In this document: positions 27,524 to 35,898 of the stretch, in pieces | Numbering within the stretch: position 1 is the stretch's first letter | How the letters are laid out: each line of letters starts with the position of its first letter | From: Chryseobacterium vrystaatense | Lineage (GTDB): Bacteria; Bacteroidota; Bacteroidia; Flavobacteriales; Weeksellaceae | Length of the DNA: 64,000 nucleotides | Direction: 5' to 3' | Assembly: GCF_000737765.1 (NCBI RefSeq) | Contig: NZ_JPRI01000001.1 | Location: 558,001 to 622,000 of the forward strand | Position numbers and translations under genes: made by a program | Notes under the pieces: model-generated | What the model was told of the DNA's origin: nothing | What the model saw: only the letters and a program-made list of their open reading frames with translations | Databases searched by the model: none

Positions 27524-29542
27524 CTATAATATTTGAGGCTTTTTTTCTGATTCTTTAATTTTAAAGATCTCATCAAACAGATCAAAGAAATACATCAGGC
27601 TGTTTTCTGAAGAGTTTTTAATCTTATAATCCATTTCTGTCTCTACGCTGTCTCCTTTTACCTCAGTTTTAAAATACACTTCACCCACATTTTTTCTAAA
27701 CAGATCAAGCGTTTTTCTTTCAGAAGGTGTTTTAAATTCTTTTTCTAAACCGATCACAAGTTTCTGCATATCCAATCTTCCTGACAGTGGATATTTGGAT
27801 GAATCTTTTGCCCATTGTTTAGAAATATCTGACTGGTTCTGAGGCATAATATTTTCTGTTGCACTTGTAAGATATACAATACCATCCTTCACAATAAAGT
27901 ACAGCTGGTCCATATATCCATCTCCTTTAGCATCTTTAAAAGAATAAAAGTTTCCGGTTTTTGAGAACTTTTTAGAAGTATGCTTATTGGTCGCCAATAC
28001 ATTAAAAACACGGTTCCAATAGCCTTCATTTTCTGTTGCAAAAGCAAATGTAAAATTAGGAACTGCTACATCTTTGGTTTTCTTTACTTCTTTTTCATTG
28101 TAGTCCTCATCATACTCGTAGTCTGTATATTCTACTTTTTTAGATTTCAATTCATTCAGAACAAAGATTCCGTTTCCTGGAGCAATTTTAGTGATCGCTT
28201 CTTCATCCAAAACAATTTTCATTGTTTCCATCATCAGCTCCATTTCCTTTTTATATTCTCCTTCTCCTGAATCCTGAAGGAGACTGTACATCATGTCAAA
28301 AGATTTTGCTCCATTTATATTCATCACATAATAGCCGATACTTTTTTCATTGATAAGTTCTGCCAGTTTCTTGTTTTTCTTACCTTTATAGACTGATGAA
28401 ATTGTTTTCTGCGTTTCAGGATCTTTATGCTGATAATTATTCACCAGCCTTACTTTATCTTTATCAAAATACAAGTTGTAAGACGAATCTGAATTGTATG
28501 CATTTCTAAGGAACTGCCAAAATTCCAGCTGCTTCATCATTTTTCCGTAGATCCCTTCGTTGACCATTTTCCCGTAATCTGTATAAACATATACATCAGA
28601 ATGAGGATCTCTGAAAGTGAGCATTGTTTTTGGAACATCAATTTCTAAATTTGAACTGAAATACTGATCAAAACGGCCCTCTGCAATTTTCTTTACTATT
28701 TTGAAATTTTCAATGCGCACAGAATCCAGTTCCTTCTGATAAGCTGAATCCACTTCAGCTTCTGCATACTCTTCTTCTTTAGGGTAAACATCAGGATCAC
28801 CTTCAGAATGCTGCGTATCTACATTTTCTTTCGGGTATTTATGATTCTTTTCCAGATACTTGATATCTTTCTGAATTCTTATAATTTCCTTATTGTTATC
28901 CCTGATGCTCTCTTTTAAATATTTGATATCCTGCTTAAGGCTTATGATTTCTTCCTTATAATCAAAAGCTTTTTCTGGTTCTACAGCATAAGCAGTGTCC
29001 ACAGCAACAGCGGCACTATCTGTAACAGTTGTTGCACTATCCACCGCAGCATTAGACCACATATCCTTATAAGGCTTTGTATAATTCACCATGCTCAAAA
29101 CAGCACGGTCATTATTCCAGGCTACAAATACATTATCGTCGATATCTACATAAGAATAACTGTTTTTCTTAGAGATTTCCTGTCCTTTTTTCTTGGTAGA
29201 ATTGATGAATTCCTGGAATTTCTCCTTGTTGTCTACAATAAAATGCGTGGTGTATGTTTGTATAGAATCATTAAAACTCGCATAGTGATACTGTGTAGCA
29301 TCATATTTAATCCCGGTTTTCGAATAATCGTTCCACGAAGATTTTTCTTTATCTTTCTTGGTTAATTCATGCAATAAAGGATTCAGCTTTTGCCAATTGA
29401 TTTTTTGATTAAGCTGTTTCCCGTTGATCTCCATATAGAATACGGCATCCGTAGGAAGCTTCATGCTCTTCTGTGCAAAAACGAGCATAAAACCAAAAAG
29501 AACGAAAGTAATGGTTTGTGTTTTTAATAATATAGATTTCAT
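27524..29542 (-). CDS. Large secreted protein, DUF4836-like
   Basis: 672 residues with signal peptide ending near VFAQKS. The domain LPTDAVFYMEINGKQLNQ opens the mature part. Between about residues 200 and 245 lies a predicted coiled coil (EEIISLKQDIKYLKESIRDNNKEI split), flanked by an Ala/Val/Thr/Asp-rich linker. Several acidic stretches (YDYEYDEDYNEKE-like) follow. Function unknown; probably periplasmic or outer-membrane associated. Second gene of the operon. Confidence 0.75.
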   Translation of the reverse strand: MKSILLKTQTITFVLFGFMLVFAQKSMKLPTDAVFYMEINGKQLNQKINWQKLNPLLHELTKKDKEKSSWNDYSKTGIKYDATQYHYASFNDSIQTYTTHFIVDNKEKFQEFINSTKKKGQEISKKNSYSYVDIDDNVFVAWNNDRAVLSMVNYTKPYKDMWSNAAVDSATTVTDSAAVAVDTAYAVEPEKAFDYKEEIISLKQDIKYLKESIRDNNKEIIRIQKDIKYLEKNHKYPKENVDTQHSEGDPDVYPKEEEYAEAEVDSAYQKELDSVRIENFKIVKKIAEGRFDQYFSSNLEIDVPKTMLTFRDPHSDVYVYTDYGKMVNEGIYGKMMKQLEFWQFLRNAYNSDSSYNLYFDKDKVRLVNNYQHKDPETQKTISSVYKGKKNKKLAELINEKSIGYYVMNINGAKSFDMMYSLLQDSGEGEYKKEMELMMETMKIVLDEEAITKIAPGNGIFVLNELKSKKVEYTDYEYDEDYNEKEVKKTKDVAVPNFTFAFATENEGYWNRVFNVLATNKHTSKKFSKTGNFYSFKDAKGDGYMDQLYFIVKDGIVYLTSATENIMPQNQSDISKQWAKDSSKYPLSGRLDMQKLVIGLEKEFKTPSERKTLDLFRKNVGEVYFKTEVKGDSVETEMDYKIKNSSENSLMYFFDLFDEIFKIKESEKKPQIL

Positions 29543-29559
29543 GGCTGAGTGTTTAGAAT

Positions 29560-30228
29560 TTATTGAAATAATATCGTGTTTTGTAATTGTTTCTTTTGAA
29601 ATATAAGATCTAAAATATCCGATTCCAGTTTCACCGCTTTTTTGTTCGGAGCCAATACGTAAGAAGAATTGGTTTGAGATTTTACCGTGCTTTCAAACTG
29701 CATGATGGAAGTATATCTGGCATTATTGAAGACTTCTCTGTCCGCTTTTCCCATCTTGTCATAATCTGCTTTGAAGGTATTGACTTTGTTTCGGGTTAGG
29801 GATTTCTTTTCAAGACTCTGACTGTAAATTTGTGTAGGAATCATTTTTCCCAGAATATTTTTAGCCTTCAACTGTTCAAGTCCGGCGTTGATATTTTCTA
29901 TTTTTTTGAAATTGCAGCTCAGTTTAATGATGTAATTATCAAAATCCATTGAGGTTTTTACATTGCTGATACCCGGTGTTCCTTTGAAAATTTTAGCTGC
30001 TTCATTGATTTTATTTTCAATTTCAGATTTTTTGGGAACTTTTTTTCCGTTAATGGTTTCCATTTTAGAGATAGAAGCCAATCTGGTTTTGCTTTTACTG
30101 GCATTAAGAATAATCGTATATTCTCCGGTTCCATCAGCTTTGACATTGACTTTATCCAAAATATCAAAACAACTGCTGAGCAATAGTAAAGGAAGAAAAA
30201 GCACAAACAGCCTCAGAAAATTTTTCAT
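29560..30228 (-). CDS. Lipoprotein of unknown function
   Basis: 222 residues with lipobox LLLSSC (Cys at 20). Mature part starts FDILDKVNVKADGTGEYTIILNAS, a pattern seen in Bacteroidota lipoproteins with a beta-rich fold. No catalytic motif. First gene of a three-gene envelope operon with its own promoter. Confidence 0.8.
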   Translation of the reverse strand: MKNFLRLFVLFLPLLLLSSCFDILDKVNVKADGTGEYTIILNASKSKTRLASISKMETINGKKVPKKSEIENKINEAAKIFKGTPGISNVKTSMDFDNYIIKLSCNFKKIENINAGLEQLKAKNILGKMIPTQIYSQSLEKKSLTRNKVNTFKADYDKMGKADREVFNNARYTSIMQFESTVKSQTNSSYVLAPNKKAVKLESDILDLIFQKKQLQNTILFQ

Positions 30229-30245
30229 ATTTGAGTTTTAAAACA

Positions 30246-30253
30246 CAAAACTA
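30246..30253 (-). promoter_or_regulatory. -7 element for the envelope operon
   Basis: Minus-strand TAGTTTTG matches TAnnTTTG, 17 bases before the lipoprotein ATG. Confidence 0.5.
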
Positions 30254-30313
30254 CTTAATTCCGTTTGAAAATACTTTATGGAGTCTGTTATTTCACTGAA
30301 AACAACCATTTTT

Positions 30314-31036
30314 TTAGATTCTGCCTTTCAAATAATCCTGTCTCACCTCTTCATCCAGCTTTTCGATGGCATATCTGAGGCATGTTCTCGGCATTTCATG
30401 GTAATATTTATTTAGAAAACTGATCAGTTCTCTTTCGTCCTTCTGCCCCATTTCCCTCAGCAGCCACCCGTTTGCTTTGTGCATCAGATCGTGGGGATGC
30501 CTGAGATTTTTGATGACGAATTCTTTAGTAAGTTCAAAAGATCCTTTTTTCACGTAGTGCATTGTTCCTACTACAGCAATTCTCTTGTGCCACATTTCAT
30601 CAGAATCTGAAAGGTCTCTCAACAGCTCCTCCTTTCCGGTTTCAAAGGCATATCTGCCTAAAATTTTATAACAGGTTGAATCTACCAGATCCCAGTTATT
30701 GACATAAGGAAGATGATTGAGATAAAATTGTATGATTTCTTCCTTTACAGCTTTATCTTTCGTTTTTTCAAACTTGGAGATCAGCATAAAGAGCGCGGTA
30801 AGTCTATGTTCGTGGTATTTGGAAGACAACAGAATACTTAATTCCTGCAAGCTTATTTTTGAATAATATTCTTTGGCCACCGATCTCTGGTCCGGAACTT
30901 TTACGCCCAGGAATACATCTCCTTCTCCATATTCACCTTTTCCAGTTTTGAAGAATTTGGGAAAGAATTCAGCCTTCTCAGAAATGGATAATACGGCTAA
31001 TGCTTCCTGTATTTCTTTGATTAGATGATCTGCCAT
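30314..31036 (-). CDS. DNA alkylation repair enzyme (AlkD-like)
   Basis: About 240 residues from ATG 31036; an upstream TTG-type extension to 31123 is unlikely. HEAT-like helical repeats throughout, with family signatures YLNHLPYVNNWDLVDSTCYKILGRYAF and HKRIAVVGTMHYVKKGSFE, which include the conserved Trp-Asp region of the AlkD fold, and a C-terminal MPRTCLRYAIEKLDEE. A base-excision glycosylase for bulky alkylated purines is the expected activity. Confidence 0.9.
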   Translation of the reverse strand: MADHLIKEIQEALAVLSISEKAEFFPKFFKTGKGEYGEGDVFLGVKVPDQRSVAKEYYSKISLQELSILLSSKYHEHRLTALFMLISKFEKTKDKAVKEEIIQFYLNHLPYVNNWDLVDSTCYKILGRYAFETGKEELLRDLSDSDEMWHKRIAVVGTMHYVKKGSFELTKEFVIKNLRHPHDLMHKANGWLLREMGQKDERELISFLNKYYHEMPRTCLRYAIEKLDEEVRQDYLKGRI

Positions 31037-31173
31037 CCTTGTAAAAATTTTTATGATGAACTGTTTTTTCGAAAATAGATCTGTCCCTTTTTTAAATATA
31101 TTAAAGTAAGACCCTTGGTTCAAATTTTATTCCCCGCGAAATAATTTATTTATTTCAATGGTGTTTTATTTAG

Positions 31174-32457
31174 TTAAGCATGCTCGTCTAAAACCGCCGT
31201 CTCCTCTGCCTCTTCTTTCGCAATCGCTTTTGGATTGGCTACTTTAGCAATAGTAAGCCCCTGAACAATAATAGAAAATACGACCACGCAGTAGGTAATA
31301 CTTAAAATGATCTCACTGTATTCACTTTTGGGAATAGACATGGCCAAGGCAATGGAAACCCCTCCACGGATTCCTCCCCACACCAAAACTTTTATGGTCT
31401 GTGGACTAAATCTTGTTTTCAGAGACATAAATCTCGTAGGCACCCAAATTGATATCAAACGGGCAAATAAAACGACTGCAATAGCCAGAAGACCCGGAAC
31501 CATAAAGTGTTTCAAATCTTTGATCATTAACAGTTCAAATCCGATAAATAAGAATAATACCGCATTCAGAATTTCATCAATAAGTTCCCAGAATTTGATC
31601 AGATAATCCTGAGTGATGGATTTCATTTTAAAACTGACGTTAAAGTTACCCATGAATAAACCTGCTGCAACCATCGTCAATGGTCCGGAAATATGCATCT
31701 GTCTTGCGATAAGATATCCACCCATCACCACAGACAGTGTTACCAAAACGGAAATAATGTAGTCATCCACTTCACGCATCAGTCTGGAAGTAATCCATCC
31801 CAGTACGACACCGAGTAAAATACCTCCACCGGCTTCTTTCATCAGAAGCAATCCTATGCTTTCAACACCCAGATCCACTTCTTTTCCAACCGCCAGCTGC
31901 AAGACTACAGTAAACACCACAACAGCCATACCATCATTGAAAAGAGATTCACCAGCTACTTTGGTTTCCAGTGATTTGGAAACATTAGCCTGCTTAAGAA
32001 TACTCAAAACAGCAACCGGATCGGTAGGTGAAATAAGCGCCCCAAAAACCAGACAGTAGATAAACGGAAGCTGAATTCCTAAAAACGGAAGCATATAAAA
32101 CATTCCGAATCCAACTACAAATGTAGAAATGACAACTCCGGCCGTCGAAAATATGAGGACCGGCCTGAACTGCTCTTTGAGGTCGTTGATATTGATATGG
32201 ATTCCTCCTGCAAAGAGCAGGAAATTAAGCATGGCACCCATAAGAACTTCTGTGAAGTCTATACTAATCATTAACTTGTTAAGATGCCTATAAGTCTTGG
32301 GAAGCGCTACTTCTCCAAACATTACCAAGAAAATAGAAACTACTATGGCAATGACCATAATTCCGATGGTACTCGGAAGTTTCAAAAATCTGTAGTTAAG
32401 ATACGCGAAAATCGATGCCAGGACTATCAAGACTGAAAATGAATAATATAACTCCAC
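31174..32457 (-). CDS. Na+/H+ antiporter, CPA1 (NhaP) family
   Basis: 427 residues, about 12 membrane segments. The ion-binding region GALISPTDPVAVLSILKQ and the following KVAGESLFNDGMAVVVF (conserved Glu-Ser and Asn-Asp) are intact, as is WGGIRGGVSIALAMSIPKS with its Arg. Exchanges Na+ or K+ for H+ in the inner membrane. Its short C-terminal tail is acidic (KEEAEETAVLDEHA). Downstream of the DUF4919 gene with a 24-base gap and possibly co-transcribed. Confidence 0.93.
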   Translation of the reverse strand: MELYYSFSVLIVLASIFAYLNYRFLKLPSTIGIMVIAIVVSIFLVMFGEVALPKTYRHLNKLMISIDFTEVLMGAMLNFLLFAGGIHININDLKEQFRPVLIFSTAGVVISTFVVGFGMFYMLPFLGIQLPFIYCLVFGALISPTDPVAVLSILKQANVSKSLETKVAGESLFNDGMAVVVFTVVLQLAVGKEVDLGVESIGLLLMKEAGGGILLGVVLGWITSRLMREVDDYIISVLVTLSVVMGGYLIARQMHISGPLTMVAAGLFMGNFNVSFKMKSITQDYLIKFWELIDEILNAVLFLFIGFELLMIKDLKHFMVPGLLAIAVVLFARLISIWVPTRFMSLKTRFSPQTIKVLVWGGIRGGVSIALAMSIPKSEYSEIILSITYCVVVFSIIVQGLTIAKVANPKAIAKEEAEETAVLDEHA

Positions 32458-32481
32458 TAAGTGTTCTTTTTTGTATTAAGT

Positions 32482-33111
32482 TTATAGGTCTAAATAAAGT
32501 ATTTTAATATAGAGCTTACGCCCGTCTTTTTCCCAGATATCAAACATCCCGTCTTTGGCAACTTTTGAACCTCTTTCGTAATCTTTTCCAATATTCAGAA
32601 TATTCAGAAGGATATATTCATCTCCTACAGAATTCACCAGATAGGCTGTTTTCTCAGAGGCTCCGTCTCCTGAATCCCTTATTCCCTCCGTAAGAGAACG
32701 GAACTGGCTGAGATGGTGCATGAAATTACTTCCGTCCTTCTGGGAATCATAGGCTCTTAGAAGGACCAGAAGAATATCAAGATTCGTGGGATCTTTTTCA
32801 TAGAGAATTTTTCCCTGTTTGATGCATTCTTCAAAATTATTCTGTTTAAATGCATCTGCCAAACTCTTGAAGCTGTCGTCAAGCGTTGAAATTTTATCTT
32901 CTCTGAAATTTCTGCCGTAATAAAGATATTGAGCCTCAATACTGTCAAGAGATTTTGGATATACTTTATATTTAAAAATCAGTTTCTCATAATTGTATGG
33001 AGAATCTGGATTTTTAAGGCTTTTTTCAATGTTCTTTAAATCAATTTTTGACTTCTGACTGAATCCAAAAACCGAAAATAAAACCAATAACAGGAAAAAG
33101 GGATATTTCAT
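32482..33111 (-). CDS. DUF4919 secreted protein
   Basis: 209 residues with signal peptide MKYPFFLLLVLFSVFGFSQ. Family pattern NPDSPYNYEKLIFKYKVYPKSLDSIEAQYLYYG and DPTNLDILLVLLRAYD, then a TPR-like helical middle and a beta-strand end. Function unknown. Its start overlaps the hflX stop by one base, so it is translated with hflX. Confidence 0.83.
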   Translation of the reverse strand: MKYPFFLLLVLFSVFGFSQKSKIDLKNIEKSLKNPDSPYNYEKLIFKYKVYPKSLDSIEAQYLYYGRNFREDKISTLDDSFKSLADAFKQNNFEECIKQGKILYEKDPTNLDILLVLLRAYDSQKDGSNFMHHLSQFRSLTEGIRDSGDGASEKTAYLVNSVGDEYILLNILNIGKDYERGSKVAKDGMFDIWEKDGRKLYIKILYLDL

Positions 33112-34337
33112 TAATCGTTGTTTTCTTCTTCCTCGTCGTTGTCGAAATATTCGAAAAGAAAATCATTGTAAGGAAATCTGGAGATATGAATCTTCATCAC
33201 CTCATCGTAGATCATTTTCTTCATTTCCGGGAAATTTTCTTTTGTTAAGGCAGAGATGAAAACTGTTGGATATTTTGATTTTCCCATCCAGGTTTTTTTC
33301 CATTCCTCTAAAGAAATATTCTTTTTCGTAGATGGCGTAAGATCATCATCATCCTTTCTGTCGTAGCTGAAACCATCAATTTTATTGAAAACCATGATCA
33401 TCGGTTTTTGATGAGCATTGATCTCCATTAAAATATTATTAACAGATTCTACCTGATCTTCAAAGCTTTCATGAGAAATATCCACTACATGGATAAGCAG
33501 ATCTGCTTCTCTTACCTCATCCAAAGTAGATTTAAATGATTCTACAAGCTGAGTCGGAAGTTTTCTGATAAATCCTACTGTATCGGTAAGCAAGAATGGT
33601 AAATTTCCAATAACTACTTTTCTTACTGTGGTATCAAGCGTTGCAAACAGTTTGTTTTCTGCAAAAACGTCAGACTTGGAAAGCGCATTCATCAACGTAG
33701 ATTTCCCCACATTGGTATACCCTACCAAAGCAGCACGTACTACCTTTCCACGGTTATTACGCTGGGTAGCCATCTGTCTGTCTATTGTTTTAAGCTTCTC
33801 TTTTAACAGGGAAATTCTGTCGCGGATGATACGACGGTCAGTTTCAATCTCTGTTTCTCCGGGACCTCTCATCCCAATCCCCCCTTTCTGACGTTCCAGG
33901 TGGGTCCACATTCTTGTAAGACGTGGCAAAAGATATTGATACTGCGCCAATTCTACCTGAGTTCTTGCATAAGAAGTCTGTGCTCTCTGAGCAAAAATAT
34001 CAAGGATAAGATTGGTTCTGTCAAGAATTTTAACTTCTATTTCTTTTTCAAGATTTTTAAGCTGAGAAGGAGATAATTCGTCATCAAAAATAACCGTCCC
34101 TATCTCATTTTCTTTTACGTACTCTTTTATTTCCTGTGCTTTTCCACTTCCTATAAATGTTTTGGAATCCGGCACCGTTAATTTTTGTGTAAAACGTTTC
34201 TGAACTGTTGCGCCTGCTGTGAAGGCCAAAAACTCCAATTCATCCATATATTCCGTAAGCTTATCTTCATCCTGATTTTGGGTAATAACCCCCACCAAAA
34301 TGGCTTTCTCGTAATTATGTTCTTTCTTATCTAGCAT
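33111..34337 (-). CDS. hflX: Ribosome-associated GTPase HflX
   Basis: About 408 residues from ATG 34337 (MLDKKEHNYEKAILVGV); an upstream TTG would add 13 residues. N-terminal HflX domain, a coiled-coil arm (RIIRDRISLLKEKLKTIDRQ), then the G domain: ALVGYTNVGKSTLMNAL, DTVGFIRKLP, NKID and SALTKENFP. HflX splits stalled 70S ribosomes under stress. The C-terminus is unusually acidic (EYFDNDEEEENND). Confidence 0.95.
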   Translation of the reverse strand: MLDKKEHNYEKAILVGVITQNQDEDKLTEYMDELEFLAFTAGATVQKRFTQKLTVPDSKTFIGSGKAQEIKEYVKENEIGTVIFDDELSPSQLKNLEKEIEVKILDRTNLILDIFAQRAQTSYARTQVELAQYQYLLPRLTRMWTHLERQKGGIGMRGPGETEIETDRRIIRDRISLLKEKLKTIDRQMATQRNNRGKVVRAALVGYTNVGKSTLMNALSKSDVFAENKLFATLDTTVRKVVIGNLPFLLTDTVGFIRKLPTQLVESFKSTLDEVREADLLIHVVDISHESFEDQVESVNNILMEINAHQKPMIMVFNKIDGFSYDRKDDDDLTPSTKKNISLEEWKKTWMGKSKYPTVFISALTKENFPEMKKMIYDEVMKIHISRFPYNDFLFEYFDNDEEEENND

Positions 34338-34542
34338 TAATTTCTGTCTATGTTTGTGATTTTCACAAGATACCAATTTTCAGGAAAAAAAACAAAATCA
34401 TTTTTTAATATTCTCTATTTTTTAATGTTAATTTAAGTTTTAGTAATCTTTCTTTTATAAAAAATTATTAACTTTATAAAGAAGATTTATGAATAATAAA
34501 CATTTAAAATTATAGATCTTATAAAAAAACTAACACTACATC

Positions 34543-35250
34543 ATGATTGCGCATATTAAATGTATGATCATTGATGATGATGAACTGGACAGACTGGTTC
34601 TTCAGCATCATATCAGACAATATGAAACTATAGAAGTTATTGCGTCTTTTAATTCGGCGGAAAAGGCTGTTCCATACCTTGAATTTCCGATCGATCTCCT
34701 GATCTGTGAAACTAAACTTCCAGGGATGAACGGATTGGAATTCAGAAAGCTCGCACACAAGATTCCTGCCTGTATCTTTGTAAGTTCCCATACCGAAATG
34801 GCTGCTGCAGCTTTCGAAATTAATGCATTAGATTTTGTTTCAAAACCTCTAATAACAAAGCGCTTTCATCATTCAATAGAGAAAGTCTTCGCCTTTTTTG
34901 AAATGAAAGAAAAATGCGAGTGTTTTGATGCTCTTCTCGGCGAAAACTGTATTAAGATAAAGGAAGGCGGACATATCACCCAGATTAAACTTACGGATAT
35001 TCTTTACCTTGAAGCACTGAAAGATTATACACGGCTCGTCACCCATGATAAGAAACACTGCATCCTCGATTCGCTTGGAAATCTTCTTCATAAAAGCTTT
35101 TTCGACTCTTTTGTCAGGATACACCGCAGCTATGCTGTTCCCCGTCATTTCATCCGTGGAAAAAACAGCCACGAGATCGAACTGATTCACCAAATCAAAC
35201 TGCCAATAGGAAGAACCTATAAAGAGAATCTTTCTTTTCTCAATCCATAA
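34543..35250 (+). CDS. LytTR-family response regulator with Glu at the phospho-acceptor site
   Basis: 235 residues. Receiver domain (about 1-120) with acidic pocket IDDDELDR, the Ser/Thr position in CIFVSSHTEM and the conserved Lys in DFVSKPL; the phospho-acceptor stretch reads LLICETKLPGMNGLEF, where a family member would show Asp (as in LxLDIxMPGMNG), so Glu replaces it. LytTR domain from about 135: DILYLEALKDYTRLVTHD and RIHRSYAVPRHFI. It should bind DNA; no histidine kinase is adjacent. Upstream of a secreted-protein operon, with LytTR-like boxes between them. Confidence 0.9.
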   Translation: MIAHIKCMIIDDDELDRLVLQHHIRQYETIEVIASFNSAEKAVPYLEFPIDLLICETKLPGMNGLEFRKLAHKIPACIFVSSHTEMAAAAFEINALDFVSKPLITKRFHHSIEKVFAFFEMKEKCECFDALLGENCIKIKEGGHITQIKLTDILYLEALKDYTRLVTHDKKHCILDSLGNLLHKSFFDSFVRIHRSYAVPRHFIRGKNSHEIELIHQIKLPIGRTYKENLSFLNP

Positions 35251-35281
35251 TTCTGGAATACCTACATTTTTGCAGTAAAAT

Positions 35282-35310
35282 GACGTTGGTCGATTATATT
35301 TACCGTTAGT
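35282..35310. promoter_or_regulatory. Pair of LytTR-like boxes
   Basis: Two GTT-centred 9-mers, GACGTTGGT (35282-35290) and ACCGTTAGT (35302-35310), spaced exactly 20 bases apart, about two helical turns. The second fits the LytTR consensus [TA][AC][CA]GTTN[AG][TG] fully, the first except for its first base. Confidence 0.45.
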
Positions 35311-35411
35311 CTATTTTTCTCTGATCAGGTTGTGATATGTGGTAATTTAGTGTTTACAAATTTTCTATTGAAAGTTTTGAAAACCAATTAATAACCACAA
35401 AATTATTTTAC

Positions 35412-35894
35412 ATGAAAAGAACATCTATTCAATGCTTCTTTCTAACTCTGTTCTCTTTTTCGGTCAGTATTCTCAACGCCCAGTCGGCAGTTCTGACTAC
35501 AGGAACAGATGCATCAGGAAGCAGCGGCTCGGTTTCTTACAGTGTTGGCCAAACCACTTATCTGTACAAGGGAGCAAACTCTCAGGTTATGGAAGGTGTG
35601 CAGCAAGCCTACGAAATCACAACACTATCTGCCAATGAAACCGTATCAAAGCAAGAAGGCATTCTACTCTATCCCAATCCTGTCAGAGATTATCTCTACA
35701 TAGATTTTACTTCAGCTCCGTATAAAGGATCCGAATATCAGCTATTTGACGCTCAGGGTAAACTGATCAAAAAGGACGTGATTTCACAATCAAAGTCTGA
35801 ACTCGATTTTTCTGCTCTTCCATCGGCTGTTTATTTGATCAGAATCAATCAGAACGGGGAAAACCTAAAAACATTTAAAGTCATAAAAAAATAA
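35412..35894 (+). CDS. Small T9SS type A sorting-domain protein
   Basis: 160 residues. Signal peptide ends ILNAQS; a short N-terminal segment (VLTTGTDASGSSGSVSYSVGQ) is followed by a C-terminal type A sorting domain, with LYPNPVRDYLYIDF near residue 82 and the closing AVYLIRINQNGENLKTFKVIKK. Exported by the type IX system and attached to the surface or released. First of three secreted-protein genes (4 bases to the next). Confidence 0.9.
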   Translation: MKRTSIQCFFLTLFSFSVSILNAQSAVLTTGTDASGSSGSVSYSVGQTTYLYKGANSQVMEGVQQAYEITTLSANETVSKQEGILLYPNPVRDYLYIDFTSAPYKGSEYQLFDAQGKLIKKDVISQSKSELDFSALPSAVYLIRINQNGENLKTFKVIKK

Positions 35895-35898
35895 CGCC

